Shown: in pieces, positions 17,501 to 24,662 of the stretch
Layout of the letters: every line of letters starts with the position of its first letter
How positions within the stretch are numbered: position 1 is the first letter of the stretch
Assembly: GCA_017853285.1 (NCBI GenBank)
Contig: JAFMJU010000002.1
Location: 1 to 29,456 of the forward strand
Reading direction: 5' to 3'
DNA length: 29,456 nucleotides
DNA from: Gemmataceae bacterium
Lineage (GTDB): Bacteria > Planctomycetota > Planctomycetia > Gemmatales > Gemmataceae
Position numbers and translations under genes: made by a program
Notes under the pieces: generated by a model
Told to the model about the DNA's origin: nothing
What the model saw: only the letters and a program-made list of their open reading frames with translations
The model's database searches: none

Positions 17501-17975
17501 CTCGGGCGAGGTCTGGGAACCAGGCTACGGCAGCTCGCTGTTCCACGGCCACGCCTGGCAGGCGCTCGACCAGGTCCGCTTCCTGGGCGACGACCGCCTC
17601 GTCGCGCTGGCCAAGGCCTGCCCCGCGCCCTCCACCATGATGCGCGCCCCGCTGCGCGGCCACTGGCTGCTCGACCCCTGGGCCGTCGACAGCCTCTTCC
17701 AGGTGATGATCCTCGCCGCCCAGCGGCACGGTCATCCCGGCTGCCTGCCCACGCGTATCTCCCAATTGCGGATCTTCGGGCGCTTCGATCCGGCCGGCAG
17801 CCGCCTGCTGGTCCACCTCCTCCGCAAGGGGCCCCACCTCATGGTGGCCGATTGCGAGTGGGAGGACGCCTCCGGCCGGGTGGTCGCGCAGGCCCGCAAT
17901 GTCGAGTGCGCCATCGACGCGTCCCTGGGGCGCGCCTTCCGCAAGAACCGCATCCTCGTGGCCGGCGGAACCTGA
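11568..17975 (+). CDS. pfaA: PfaA-type polyunsaturated fatty-acid synthase, KS-AT-ACP-ACP-KR-DH
   Basis: This 2135-residue multidomain enzyme builds the acyl chain by iterative malonyl condensation. In order: ketosynthase (about 14-475) with Cys221 in AACASS, His356 in EAHGTGT and His395 in GHAKGAAG; acyltransferase (about 585-900) with Ser688 in GHSLGE and GAFH at 789-792, the pattern linked to malonyl-CoA; a Pro/Ala linker with a charged helical segment (999-1055); two acyl carrier domains with LGIDSIKR and phosphopantetheine Ser1152 and Ser1252; a structural half and then the catalytic part of a ketoreductase with GGARG (1549-1553) and Tyr1729 in YAMAN; and a C-terminal polyketide-type dehydratase starting at HPCLEDHVLDGRAVVPLAL (1859), with LFHGHAWQ at about 1990. 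Marine EPA/DHA synthases usually carry five or more ACPs, so two is few. GTG start overlaps the pfaD stop. No thioesterase is present. Confidence 0.95.
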   Translation: MTTHNTHTERHDHFEPIALVGMSCLFPGKPGNQGFWHTLLAGVDRIREIPADRWRPDDHFHPDPKAPDMVYARRGAFLDPVPFNPSEFGIAPNSLEATDTAQLLGMFAAREALRDAGYAAMPDEAGKPFPRERTSVIVGVTSALELLIPLGARLDHPKWRRAMLEAGVPADRVEDAVARISANYPEWTEDSFPGLLGNVVAGRIANRFDLGGANCVVDAACASSLGALHLAALELQAGRSDIVISGGVDTFSDVFMYACFSKTPALSATGNSKPFSAEGDGTILGEGIGLMVLKRLADAERDNDRVLAVIRGLGAGSDGRGGAIYAPRKEGQIRTIRRALDQAGCQPSSIGLLEAHGTGTRAGDQVELAALLEVYGKSSAAPWCALGSVKSQIGHAKGAAGTAGLLKAALALRHGVQPPTLKVGTPLPALREPGCPFHLPARARPWLRPLTGEPRRAGVSAFGFGGSNFHAILEEPATPCGAPAWDGSLQILAFSADTLDQLEAAVGATPPAADTGFPWFARETRRAFQPSARFRLVAVRETGSGQTDAEFQQSLQAAIAALRGGAAWHSAPGIRASSGPRRTRLALLFPGQGAQRVDSFRELACVFPEMRAELEKARDAMARAFPDLPLLDDLLYPPAASNQADAAASLRDTRVCQVAMGALGRGAARILNRFQVGAGPETLSAGHSLGEWTALAAAGLLPDESWYRLLACRAGLMHHESLARQGTMLAVLASREDAEKLAAKISGVRLANHNGPRQSILSGPVEAIAQCEGLAREAGLATRRLDVAGAFHHPDLAGASRALASALGEAHLPVDPGHGGASTVLANLDARPYLPGDAGWLERLHRQVAEPVLWHECVEQLRARGAEVFLEVGPGGILTRMARDILADQPDIEARSLALDSEPGRPGELERLAVTLAHLAALGVAVDLSAWEDGLPAQAPAARPKMLVPLTGANYRKPRGAKPPLPPLQAVSGRPETPAAPAPAPRAPEPVARVERVAMSQHVPPDPQGHRLPVVDQALSLFARMQEDAARLHKLFLESQEASQRTLLALLEGRAPAAMLMPLAAVATSSPVAPVSVQPPVLPPVPPAPKVQHLVVAAPVPPPPPPVAVAVPAPAPGGILPKLQEIVSEKTGYPVEALDPDLALDSDLGIDSIKRVEILAAVQDRLPGTRPVGPEQSGSLRTLNELAAWLTGGVALAAAAPVTPVAVSAVVAAPAPGGILPRLQEIVSEKTGYPVEALDPDLALDSDLGIDSIKRVEILAAVQDRLPGTRPVGPEQSGSLRTLNELAAWLTGSDAPPVPVPPPPKPEPAPAPAPVVAVAPAEKKETGIRGSSRLDLHVVRTRALGIDRPRLHLAPGARVLVVAPENDPVTGLADALAARYGWTIENRRLEEIPSVTGRLDGLILAPGSSARRDGGGMIANWLRAASPLLRSAGQNGGALLAGVGRMDGAWGRASGDWSKNIDWDPEQAAILGAVKTASWEWPEVAVRAIDLARDDRSGWEHLADELGFTGPVETGITPSGAVELVLAPVSESAEVAPQLGQADVILAVGGARGVTAKGVRALARHSGAAIGIVGRTPLAEPAWAEGLADETALIRACVAAEGGTPRQAQENARRVLASREARALVESLRLAGHKVAYQSADAGDPAALSHAVRALRVELGRFTALVHGAGVLADGRIEQMDSRQCARVWEPKAAALAHLVDELASDPLKLVALYGSSTGRFGRVGQLPYAMANATLAAWAARIRHDRPGVRAVCFDWGPFAGGMVNEGLAKLFASEGVGLIDPVAGGELLARLAAPASSLGSESEVVVLAAGSALPAVARPATTAAARPRADLPQAGDPDLDTSAREVVFERLVSVASHPCLEDHVLDGRAVVPLALGMEWMAHAAASGQPGLEVAELVDVAVLSGLQLYQGSEARVLALSGQPSRADDRVEMLVDLANAEEKRPMFRAKVRLGRRDPSPRSRHADPAEAAEIAAGRLSGEVWEPGYGSSLFHGHAWQALDQVRFLGDDRLVALAKACPAPSTMMRAPLRGHWLLDPWAVDSLFQVMILAAQRHGHPGCLPTRISQLRIFGRFDPAGSRLLVHLLRKGPHLMVADCEWEDASGRVVAQARNVECAIDASLGRAFRKNRILVAGGT
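14933..15130 (+). repeat. pfaA: ACP-coding direct repeat, copy 1
   Basis: This 198-base stretch is identical to 15233-15430, exactly 300 bases (100 codons) downstream, with only scattered mismatches just outside. It encodes most of the first acyl carrier domain, including the phosphopantetheine Ser1152 in LGIDSIKR. Confidence 0.97.
15233..15430 (+). repeat. pfaA: ACP-coding direct repeat, copy 2
   Basis: Second copy of the 198-base identical unit, encoding the second acyl carrier domain with Ser1252. Synonymous sites are identical to copy 1, which indicates a recent duplication or continuing gene conversion rather than protein-level selection alone. The linkers on either side differ between copies. 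Confidence 0.97.
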
Positions 17976-17985
17976 CGCGGTTCCG

Positions 17986-18038
17986 ACACCCCGGTCCAGC
18001 AGGGATTGTCGCCGGCCGTTTGCCGGCTGACCGGGTGT
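17986..18038 (+). other. Long imperfect hairpin between pfaA and pfaC
   Basis: The arm ACACCCCGGTCCAGC (17986-18000) pairs with GCTGACCGGGTGT (18026-18038), leaving two single bulged C bases. An inner stem GCCGGC (18011-18016) / GCCGGC (18022-18027) lies between them, sharing two bases with the outer arm. The structure fills most of the 87-base gap and ends 24 bases before the pfaC start. No T-run follows, so it looks more like a processing, stability or translation-control element than a classic terminator. Confidence 0.5.
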
Positions 18039-18062
18039 GTGGCAGACCAGGGGGAGTGACGA

Positions 18063-21000
18063 GTGCGGGACAGCGATTCCAGGACGATCGCCATAGTCAG
18101 CCAGGCAGGCATCTATCCCCCGGGGGTGGACGCCGACGGCCTGTGGCGCATGGTGCTCGAATCCGGCTGGGCGGGCGGCCCGCCACCCGCCGGCCGCTGG
18201 ACCGCCGACCCCGCCGCGCTGGTCGATCCCAACGGCACCGGTCACGATCGCGCCGCCAGTGACCAGGCCTGCCTGTTAGCCGCCCTGCCAGCCCTCAGCC
18301 CCGACCTGCTGGCCCGCGCCGGTCTGCCCAACCACCCCGACCCCGCCTGCGCCCTGGCCCTGCTGGCCGGCCTGAAGGCCTTCCACGATTGCCGCCACCA
18401 GATGGTGGACACCGACCGCCTCGCGGTCATCCTGGGCCACATCGCCCTGCCCACCCCGGCCTCCGCGCGCCGCGCGCGCGATCCCCACCGCGCCGACCTC
18501 GCCCGGCTGGGCGTCCCCGCCCACGCCCTCCAGGGCCCCGACGACTCCGCGGTCAATCCCGCCTGGGCCCCCGCCCACGCGCTCGCCCGCGCCCTCGGCG
18601 CCGGCGGAACCGTCCTCACGCTCGACGCCGCCTGCGCCAGCACCTACTACGCCATCGCGCTGGCCTGCGAGGAACTGCTGGCACAACGGGCCGATTGCGT
18701 CCTCGCCGGCGGCGTCTCCTCGCCCGATCCCGTCTACACCCAGGTCGGCTTCACCCAACTCCGCGCCCTGTCCGCCAAGGGGCGCGCGCTGCCGTTCGAC
18801 CGCTCCGCCGACGGCCTCGTTGTCGGCGAGGGCGCCGGCGTCTTCGCCCTCAAGCGCCTGTCCGACGCGCTCGCCCAGGGCGACACCATCCTCGGCCTCG
18901 TCCGCGCCGTGGGCCTGTCCAACGATGACTCTGGCCCGCTGCTGGTTCCCAAAAGCCAGGGCCAGCTCGCCGCCCTGCGCCAGGCCTACCGCGATGCCGG
19001 CTGGTCACCCGGCATGGTCGACTGGATCGAGTGCCACGCCACCGGCACCCCCGTGGGCGACGCCGCCGAGCTGGAAAGCCTGCACGAGCTCTGGCGCGGC
19101 GAGGAGGGTTCGGCCGGCCGCTGCGCGCTCGGCTCCGTGAAGGGTGTCGTCGGCCACATGCTCACCGCCGCCGGCGCGCCCGGCCTGTCCAAGGCGCTCT
19201 CCGCCCTGGCGCATGGCGTCATCCCGCCCTGCTCCGGGGTGGATGATCCGTTGCCCGAGCTCGATGCCGCCTCACCCTTCCGCCTTCCCGCCCAACCCAC
19301 ACCCTGGCACCGCCGGTCGCCCGATGTCCCCCGCCGCGTGGCCCTCAGCGGCTTCGGCTTCGGCGGCATCAATGCCCACCTGTTGCTGGAGGAATTCCTC
19401 CCGGGCGCGCCAGCCAAACCCGCCGTGGTCGTCAGCCCCAAGCGCTCCCTGGGCATCGCCTGCGTTTCCGCCGTCACCTGGGATGCCAGCGACCACTCCA
19501 CCGTCTCCGTCCGCGGCGGCCGGGTTCCGCTCCCCCCGCGTGAGGCGGGCGGCATGCTGCCCCAGCAGGTGGTCACCCGCGAGCTGGCCCGTCACGCCCT
19601 CGAACCCCTGCTGGCCGGGCAAGGCGAAGAAAACAGCCTGTCCCGCCTCGGCCAGATGGGCATCTTCGTCGGCTCCGGCCTCGACTCCCGCACCACCGGC
19701 TTCCACCTGCGCTGGCTCCTGGCCGGCCGTTGCGACTGGATCACCGAAAGCCAGCTCGGGGCGGTCCACCCGGCGCTGGATGCCGAGCACACCCTGGGCA
19801 ACCTGGTCAGCCTCGCCGCCAGCCGCGTCGCCCGCGAGTTCCAGGCCACCGGCCCCTCCTTCGTCCTCTGCGCCGACGAGGTCAGCGGCCTCGCCGCCCT
19901 CGAGTGCGCCCGCCGGGCCCTGCAAAATCGCGTGATCGATGTCGCCCTCGTCGCCGGCGTGGACCTCGATCCCGAGTTCCGCGGCCACGATCCCGTCGCC
20001 CGCCCCGGCGCCGCCCTGTTGGTGCTCCAGCGCCTCGAGGATGCCGTGGGCCGCAAGCACCCCATCCTCGGTGTGCTGCGCGGCGTCGGCATCAGCCACC
20101 ACGGCGCCCCGACGGGTGAGGCCTCTTCAGGCCACGAGGCCGCCGGCTGCCGCGCCCTCGAGCAGGCCTTCGCCGAATCCGAGATCCACCCCGAACGCCT
20201 CGGCCAGATGGTCGTCGATGGCGAACCCGCCCGTCTGGTCCTTTCCGAGATCCTGGGCCCCCGCGGCGCCGAGGGCCAATGCGTGGCCTCGCCACCCGCC
20301 CCAAGGCACCAATACACCGGCCACGCCGCCGGCCTGCTCGGTCTGGCCGACCTGCTCCACCGCCTGCACGACCGCGTTTTGGCCCCCACCCCCGGACTGG
20401 CGGTCGACCGCGCCGATGGCTGCGTGGTCAGCCTCGCCAACCCCGCCGCCTGGCTCGCCCCCTCCTCCCGCGACCGCCGGCTGGGCGGCGTCCTCCACCT
20501 CGGCGGCGGCCAGGCCGCCTGCGTGCTGGTGGAAGAGGGCCCCATCCCCCGCGAGCCCGATGTCCATCTCGACGATGTGGGCGATCTGAAAAAGGGCCTG
20601 AAGCTGGCCGTGGTCGAGGGCGCCGATGCCGGCGAACTCGCCGCCGCGCTCGAGGCCCTGGCAAACCAACCTCCCGCCTCCGGCTGGATCCACGGCCCGG
20701 TCAGGCCCGAGGCGCCCTACGCCGTCGCGCTGATGCCGGCCTCCCCGTCCGGCCTGGCATCCCTGGCGCGCGCGGTCGCCGCCCGCCTCCGCGACCGCGG
20801 CATCCAGGCCCTCGACACGCTGGCCGAAATCCCCGGGCCCGGCAGGGCGCTGTCCACCAGTCAACCCCTCCAGGGGGATCTGGCGCTGGTTTTCCCCGGC
20901 TCGGGCATGTTCTTCCCGGGCATGGGCCGCGAACTGGCCGCCTGGGTCGGCACACTCGCCAGCGAGGATCTCACCGCAGACATCTGGCGCCCCGATCGCA

Positions 21001-24000
21001 CCTGGTGGCAAGGCGCCGCATCCCGCGAGGAAAACAACCCCGGCTCCGGCGGCCATGTCCGCCGCATGCTGGCGCAGGTGGCCCTCGGCCGCCTGGTCAC
21101 CCAGGCCCTGCTCGCCCTCGGCGTGCCCGTCAGCCACTCCCTCGGCTTCAGCCTGGGCGAATCCGCGCAACTGCTCGCGCTCGACATCTGGCCCGATCGC
21201 GAGGGCATGCGCCAAGACCTGCAACTCTCCAGCCTGTTCCACAACGATCTCGTCAACCCCTGGCGCGCCCCGCGCCGCGCCCTGGGCCTGCCCGAGGACG
21301 AATCCTTCACCTGGTCCAACCTGTTTGTCGAGCTTCCGGCCGACCAGGTCCTGGGCACGCTCGATTCGGCTTCCCCCGTCTACCTGCTCGCCCGTGTGGG
21401 CCCCGAGGCCTGCCTCGTCGGCGGCGAGGACCGCTCCGTCCGCGCCTGGGCCCGCCGCCACGCGCCCGACCGCTTCGTGCCCCTGCCCGATGCCACCGCC
21501 GCGCATTGCCCCGCCGCGCAACCAGCCCTCAAGGCCTATCGCGAGCTGCACACCCGCCCCGTGCAGCCCCGGCCCGGCGTCACCTGCCATTTCGCCTCCA
21601 CCACCGGCCCCGTGCCGCAAGAGGAAGGCGCCCTGGCCGAGGCCTTCGTCCGCGGCCTGCTCCACCCGCTTGATTTCCCCGCCACCATCCGCCGCATGCA
21701 CGCCGACGGGGTCCGGCACTTCCTCGAGGTCGGCCCCGGTTCCTCCTGCACCCGCTGGGCCGGCCTCTGCCTGCCCGACCTGCCCCACCACGCGCTGGCC
21801 CTGCAACCCGGCCCCACCGCCGACCTGCAGGGGATCGACGCCTTGGTACAAGGCCTGGCCCATGTGGCGGTCCACCGCCTCGGCTGGCGCATGCCCGACT
21901 CCCTGCGCGCCCGCTCCCAATCCGCCGTCGAATTCCCCGCAGGTCCCGTCCTGGCGGAGGTGCCGCTGGCCCCCCACCATCCGGTCTGGCCCGCCAAGCC
22001 CGCCCCGGCGCCGCCACCACCCCCTCCTCCGGTGCCATATCCTCCACCCGTGGTCCGGGAAATCGTTGTGGAAACCCCACCGGCTCCTGTGCCGCCACCG
22101 CCTCCACCCACACCGGCGCCGCCCCGGGCGCCACAGCCGGTCGTGATGGAACCCGCCTTGGTTTATCAGGAAGATCCGTTTTGGTCGATTTGGTCCAGCG
22201 CCCGCCGGCAGACCGCCCAGGCGCACGAGGCCTACTTGCGCCACCATGTCACCACGCTGGGCGCTCTCGGCCGCCTGGTCTCCGCCCCGGTCGCGGAGAT
22301 CCCCGCCGCTGCCCCTGTGGGCCTGGTGGAGCCGCCAGCCGCCCTGCCCGATGTCCACCACTCCATGACCTGGCAGCAGTGCCTGCACTTCGCCCGCGGT
22401 TCCGTCGCCCAGGCCATGGGCGCCCGCTACGCCCCCATCGACCACTACCCCTCCCGCGTCCGCCTGCCCGATGAACCGCTGCTCTTGGTGCACAAAGTGC
22501 ACTCCATCGAGGGCGAACCCTGCTCGATGACCACCGGCCGCGTCGTCACCGACCACACCATCCGCCCCGACGCCTGGTACCTCGACCAGGGCTGCATCCC
22601 CCTCGCTGTCTGTGTAGAAGCCGGCCAGGCCGACATGCTCCTCGCCGGCTGGCTCGGCATCGATTTCCAGACCAAAGGCCTCGCCTTCTACCGCCTGCTC
22701 GATGCCGAGGTCACCTACCACGCCCCGCGCCCCGGCGTCGGCAAGACCATCCTCTACGACATCCATGTCGATGGCTTCTTCCGCCACGGCGAGACCAACC
22801 TCTTCCGCTTCCACTACGATGCCACCGTCGACGGCCAGCCCCTGCTCAGCATGCGCGGCGGCTGCGCCGGCTTCTTCTCGCCCGAGGAACTCGCCCGAGG
22901 CAAGGGCCTCCTAGGCACCTCCGCCTCGCGCCCGCCGGTTGGCTCCTGTGGGGACCAGTTCGCTCCGCCCGGCGCCTCCGCGCTCGACCGCGCCGCCGTC
23001 GACCGCCTCCGCGACGGCGATCTCACCCCCCTCCACCCGTCCCTCGGCACCCTGCCCCTCGGCTCGGTCCCCCGACTCCCCGGCGGCCTGCTCACGCTCA
23101 TCCACACCATCCCCCACCTCGATCCAACGGGTGGCGCCCACGGCCTCGGCGTCATCCATGCCGAGCTCGAGATCGAGACCGACGCCTGGTACCTCGTCTG
23201 CCACTTCGTCGATGACCAGGTCATGCCCGGCACGCTGATGTACGAGGGCTGCGCCCAGGCCCTCCGGGTGCTGCTCTGGCGTATGGGCTTCGTCGCGCCC
23301 GAGGGCTCCTGGCGGGCCGACCCCGTCCCCGGCGTCACCAGCAAGCTCAAATGCCGCGGCCAGGTCATCCCCGGTTCCCGGGTGCTCCGCTACGAGGTCA
23401 CGGTGCGGGAACTCACCCTGTCCCCCGAGCCCCGCGCCATCGCCGACGCCATCCTCATCGCCGATGGCAAGCCCATCGTCGAGATCCGCGACATGTCGCT
23501 GGGCTTCACAGGCATCGGTGTCAGGCTCGACCGCGACTACTTCCAAAACCTCTGGTCCAGTCAACTCCACCCAGCGCCCAAAAAGATCCTCTACGGCCCC
23601 GAACAAATCATGGCCTACGCCGTCGGCAACCCCTCCGAGGGTTTCGGCGACCGCTACACAATCTTCGACCAAGACCGAATTCTCGCCCGCTTGCCCGGCC
23701 CGCCCTACCTCTTCGTCGACCGCGTCACCGGCCTCGACGCCACCCCCTGGCAGTTGCGCGAGGGCGCGATGGCCGAGGCCGAGTACGACATCCCGCCCGA
23801 CGCGTGGTATTTCGCCGAGGGCGCCCAGCCCGACATGCCCTTCGCCGTGCTGCTCGAGGTCGCCCTGCAGGTCTGCGGCTGGCTCGCCGCACACGGCGGT
23901 GCCGCCCTCACCAGCCCGATCGATCTCAGCTTCCGCAACCTCGGCGGCAAGGCCCGCCAACTGGTGCCGGTGCTCCCGCGCGATGGCACCTTGGTCACCC

Positions 24001-24659
24001 AGGTGCGCCAGACCAAGGTCTCCGCCTCCGGCGGCATGATCCTACTCGAGTACACGCTCGACACCCGTTGCAAGGGCGTCCCCGTCTACCAGGGCTGGAC
24101 CAGCTTCGGCTTCTTCTCCAAGGAGGCCCTCTCCAAGCAGGTCGGCCTCATCGATGACCGCGCCAAATTCTGGCAGCCCGACAACCCGCCCAACTTCCTG
24201 CCCTACCCCGAGGGCCCCTGCGAGCCCAACCGCCGCTGGCGCATGATCGACCGCGTCGCCTTTCTGGCCGGCGCCGGCGAGGCGAAACTCGGCTGGCTCG
24301 AGGGCCGCAAGGATGTCAGCCCCGACGAGTGGTTCTTCCACGCACACTTCTACCAGGATCCCGTCTGGCCCGGCTCGCTCGGCCTCGAGGGTTTCCTGCA
24401 ACTGGTCTCCCACGCCGCCCGCGTCTGGTGGGGCCCCGGCCACTGCTCGCTCGAACCCGGCACCGAGCACGAGTGGATCTACCGCGGCCAGGTCACACCC
24501 GGCATCCCCGAGGTCCGCATCATCGCCGAAATCACCGGCCGCGACGATTCCCACAAGCGCGTCCAGGCCCGCGGCTGGCTGCTGGTGGGCGACAAGGTCC
24601 TCTACGCCATGAACCGTTTCCAACTGTCCTTCCACGAACGCGGCCGGGAGGTGCGCTAA
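18063..24659 (+). CDS. pfaC: PfaC-type PUFA synthase with fused acyltransferase, KS-CLF-AT-DH-DH
   Basis: The 2198-residue protein complements PfaA. In order: an active ketosynthase (about 8-450) with Cys191 in AACAST, His325 in ECHATGT and His365 in GHMLTAAG; a chain-length-factor-like domain (about 465-830) in which the catalytic Cys position is Glu606 (CADEVSG); an acyltransferase (about 940-1260) with Ser1030 in GFSLGES; a Pro-rich linker (about 1315-1370); and four hotdog folds read as two FabA-type dehydratases. Catalytic His/acid pairs are visible only in the second and fourth hotdogs: His1714 with Glu1728 (CHFVDDQVMPG) and His2095 with Glu2109 (HFYQDPVWPG). The first and third hotdogs lack the His, as expected for double-hotdog pairs. 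The AT is what a separate PfaB provides in Shewanella. Start is GTG at 18063, after GGGGGAG. No acyl-glycerol-phosphate acyltransferase domain is seen at the C-terminus. Confidence 0.93.
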   Translation: MRDSDSRTIAIVSQAGIYPPGVDADGLWRMVLESGWAGGPPPAGRWTADPAALVDPNGTGHDRAASDQACLLAALPALSPDLLARAGLPNHPDPACALALLAGLKAFHDCRHQMVDTDRLAVILGHIALPTPASARRARDPHRADLARLGVPAHALQGPDDSAVNPAWAPAHALARALGAGGTVLTLDAACASTYYAIALACEELLAQRADCVLAGGVSSPDPVYTQVGFTQLRALSAKGRALPFDRSADGLVVGEGAGVFALKRLSDALAQGDTILGLVRAVGLSNDDSGPLLVPKSQGQLAALRQAYRDAGWSPGMVDWIECHATGTPVGDAAELESLHELWRGEEGSAGRCALGSVKGVVGHMLTAAGAPGLSKALSALAHGVIPPCSGVDDPLPELDAASPFRLPAQPTPWHRRSPDVPRRVALSGFGFGGINAHLLLEEFLPGAPAKPAVVVSPKRSLGIACVSAVTWDASDHSTVSVRGGRVPLPPREAGGMLPQQVVTRELARHALEPLLAGQGEENSLSRLGQMGIFVGSGLDSRTTGFHLRWLLAGRCDWITESQLGAVHPALDAEHTLGNLVSLAASRVAREFQATGPSFVLCADEVSGLAALECARRALQNRVIDVALVAGVDLDPEFRGHDPVARPGAALLVLQRLEDAVGRKHPILGVLRGVGISHHGAPTGEASSGHEAAGCRALEQAFAESEIHPERLGQMVVDGEPARLVLSEILGPRGAEGQCVASPPAPRHQYTGHAAGLLGLADLLHRLHDRVLAPTPGLAVDRADGCVVSLANPAAWLAPSSRDRRLGGVLHLGGGQAACVLVEEGPIPREPDVHLDDVGDLKKGLKLAVVEGADAGELAAALEALANQPPASGWIHGPVRPEAPYAVALMPASPSGLASLARAVAARLRDRGIQALDTLAEIPGPGRALSTSQPLQGDLALVFPGSGMFFPGMGRELAAWVGTLASEDLTADIWRPDRTWWQGAASREENNPGSGGHVRRMLAQVALGRLVTQALLALGVPVSHSLGFSLGESAQLLALDIWPDREGMRQDLQLSSLFHNDLVNPWRAPRRALGLPEDESFTWSNLFVELPADQVLGTLDSASPVYLLARVGPEACLVGGEDRSVRAWARRHAPDRFVPLPDATAAHCPAAQPALKAYRELHTRPVQPRPGVTCHFASTTGPVPQEEGALAEAFVRGLLHPLDFPATIRRMHADGVRHFLEVGPGSSCTRWAGLCLPDLPHHALALQPGPTADLQGIDALVQGLAHVAVHRLGWRMPDSLRARSQSAVEFPAGPVLAEVPLAPHHPVWPAKPAPAPPPPPPPVPYPPPVVREIVVETPPAPVPPPPPPTPAPPRAPQPVVMEPALVYQEDPFWSIWSSARRQTAQAHEAYLRHHVTTLGALGRLVSAPVAEIPAAAPVGLVEPPAALPDVHHSMTWQQCLHFARGSVAQAMGARYAPIDHYPSRVRLPDEPLLLVHKVHSIEGEPCSMTTGRVVTDHTIRPDAWYLDQGCIPLAVCVEAGQADMLLAGWLGIDFQTKGLAFYRLLDAEVTYHAPRPGVGKTILYDIHVDGFFRHGETNLFRFHYDATVDGQPLLSMRGGCAGFFSPEELARGKGLLGTSASRPPVGSCGDQFAPPGASALDRAAVDRLRDGDLTPLHPSLGTLPLGSVPRLPGGLLTLIHTIPHLDPTGGAHGLGVIHAELEIETDAWYLVCHFVDDQVMPGTLMYEGCAQALRVLLWRMGFVAPEGSWRADPVPGVTSKLKCRGQVIPGSRVLRYEVTVRELTLSPEPRAIADAILIADGKPIVEIRDMSLGFTGIGVRLDRDYFQNLWSSQLHPAPKKILYGPEQIMAYAVGNPSEGFGDRYTIFDQDRILARLPGPPYLFVDRVTGLDATPWQLREGAMAEAEYDIPPDAWYFAEGAQPDMPFAVLLEVALQVCGWLAAHGGAALTSPIDLSFRNLGGKARQLVPVLPRDGTLVTQVRQTKVSASGGMILLEYTLDTRCKGVPVYQGWTSFGFFSKEALSKQVGLIDDRAKFWQPDNPPNFLPYPEGPCEPNRRWRMIDRVAFLAGAGEAKLGWLEGRKDVSPDEWFFHAHFYQDPVWPGSLGLEGFLQLVSHAARVWWGPGHCSLEPGTEHEWIYRGQVTPGIPEVRIIAEITGRDDSHKRVQARGWLLVGDKVLYAMNRFQLSFHERGREVR

Positions 24660-24662
24660 GCC

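Noticed and set aside
15363..18245. A 960-codon open frame on the minus strand opposite pfaA
   Set aside because: It is Gly/Ala/Asp/Glu-rich without any recognisable domain and is the expected mirror of very GC-rich codons on the coding strand. The plus strand has clear KR and DH motifs here.
20127..22814. An 895-codon open frame on the minus strand opposite pfaC
   Set aside because: Same low-complexity Gly/Ala/Glu composition and no motif. It is an antisense shadow of the AT and DH-coding region.
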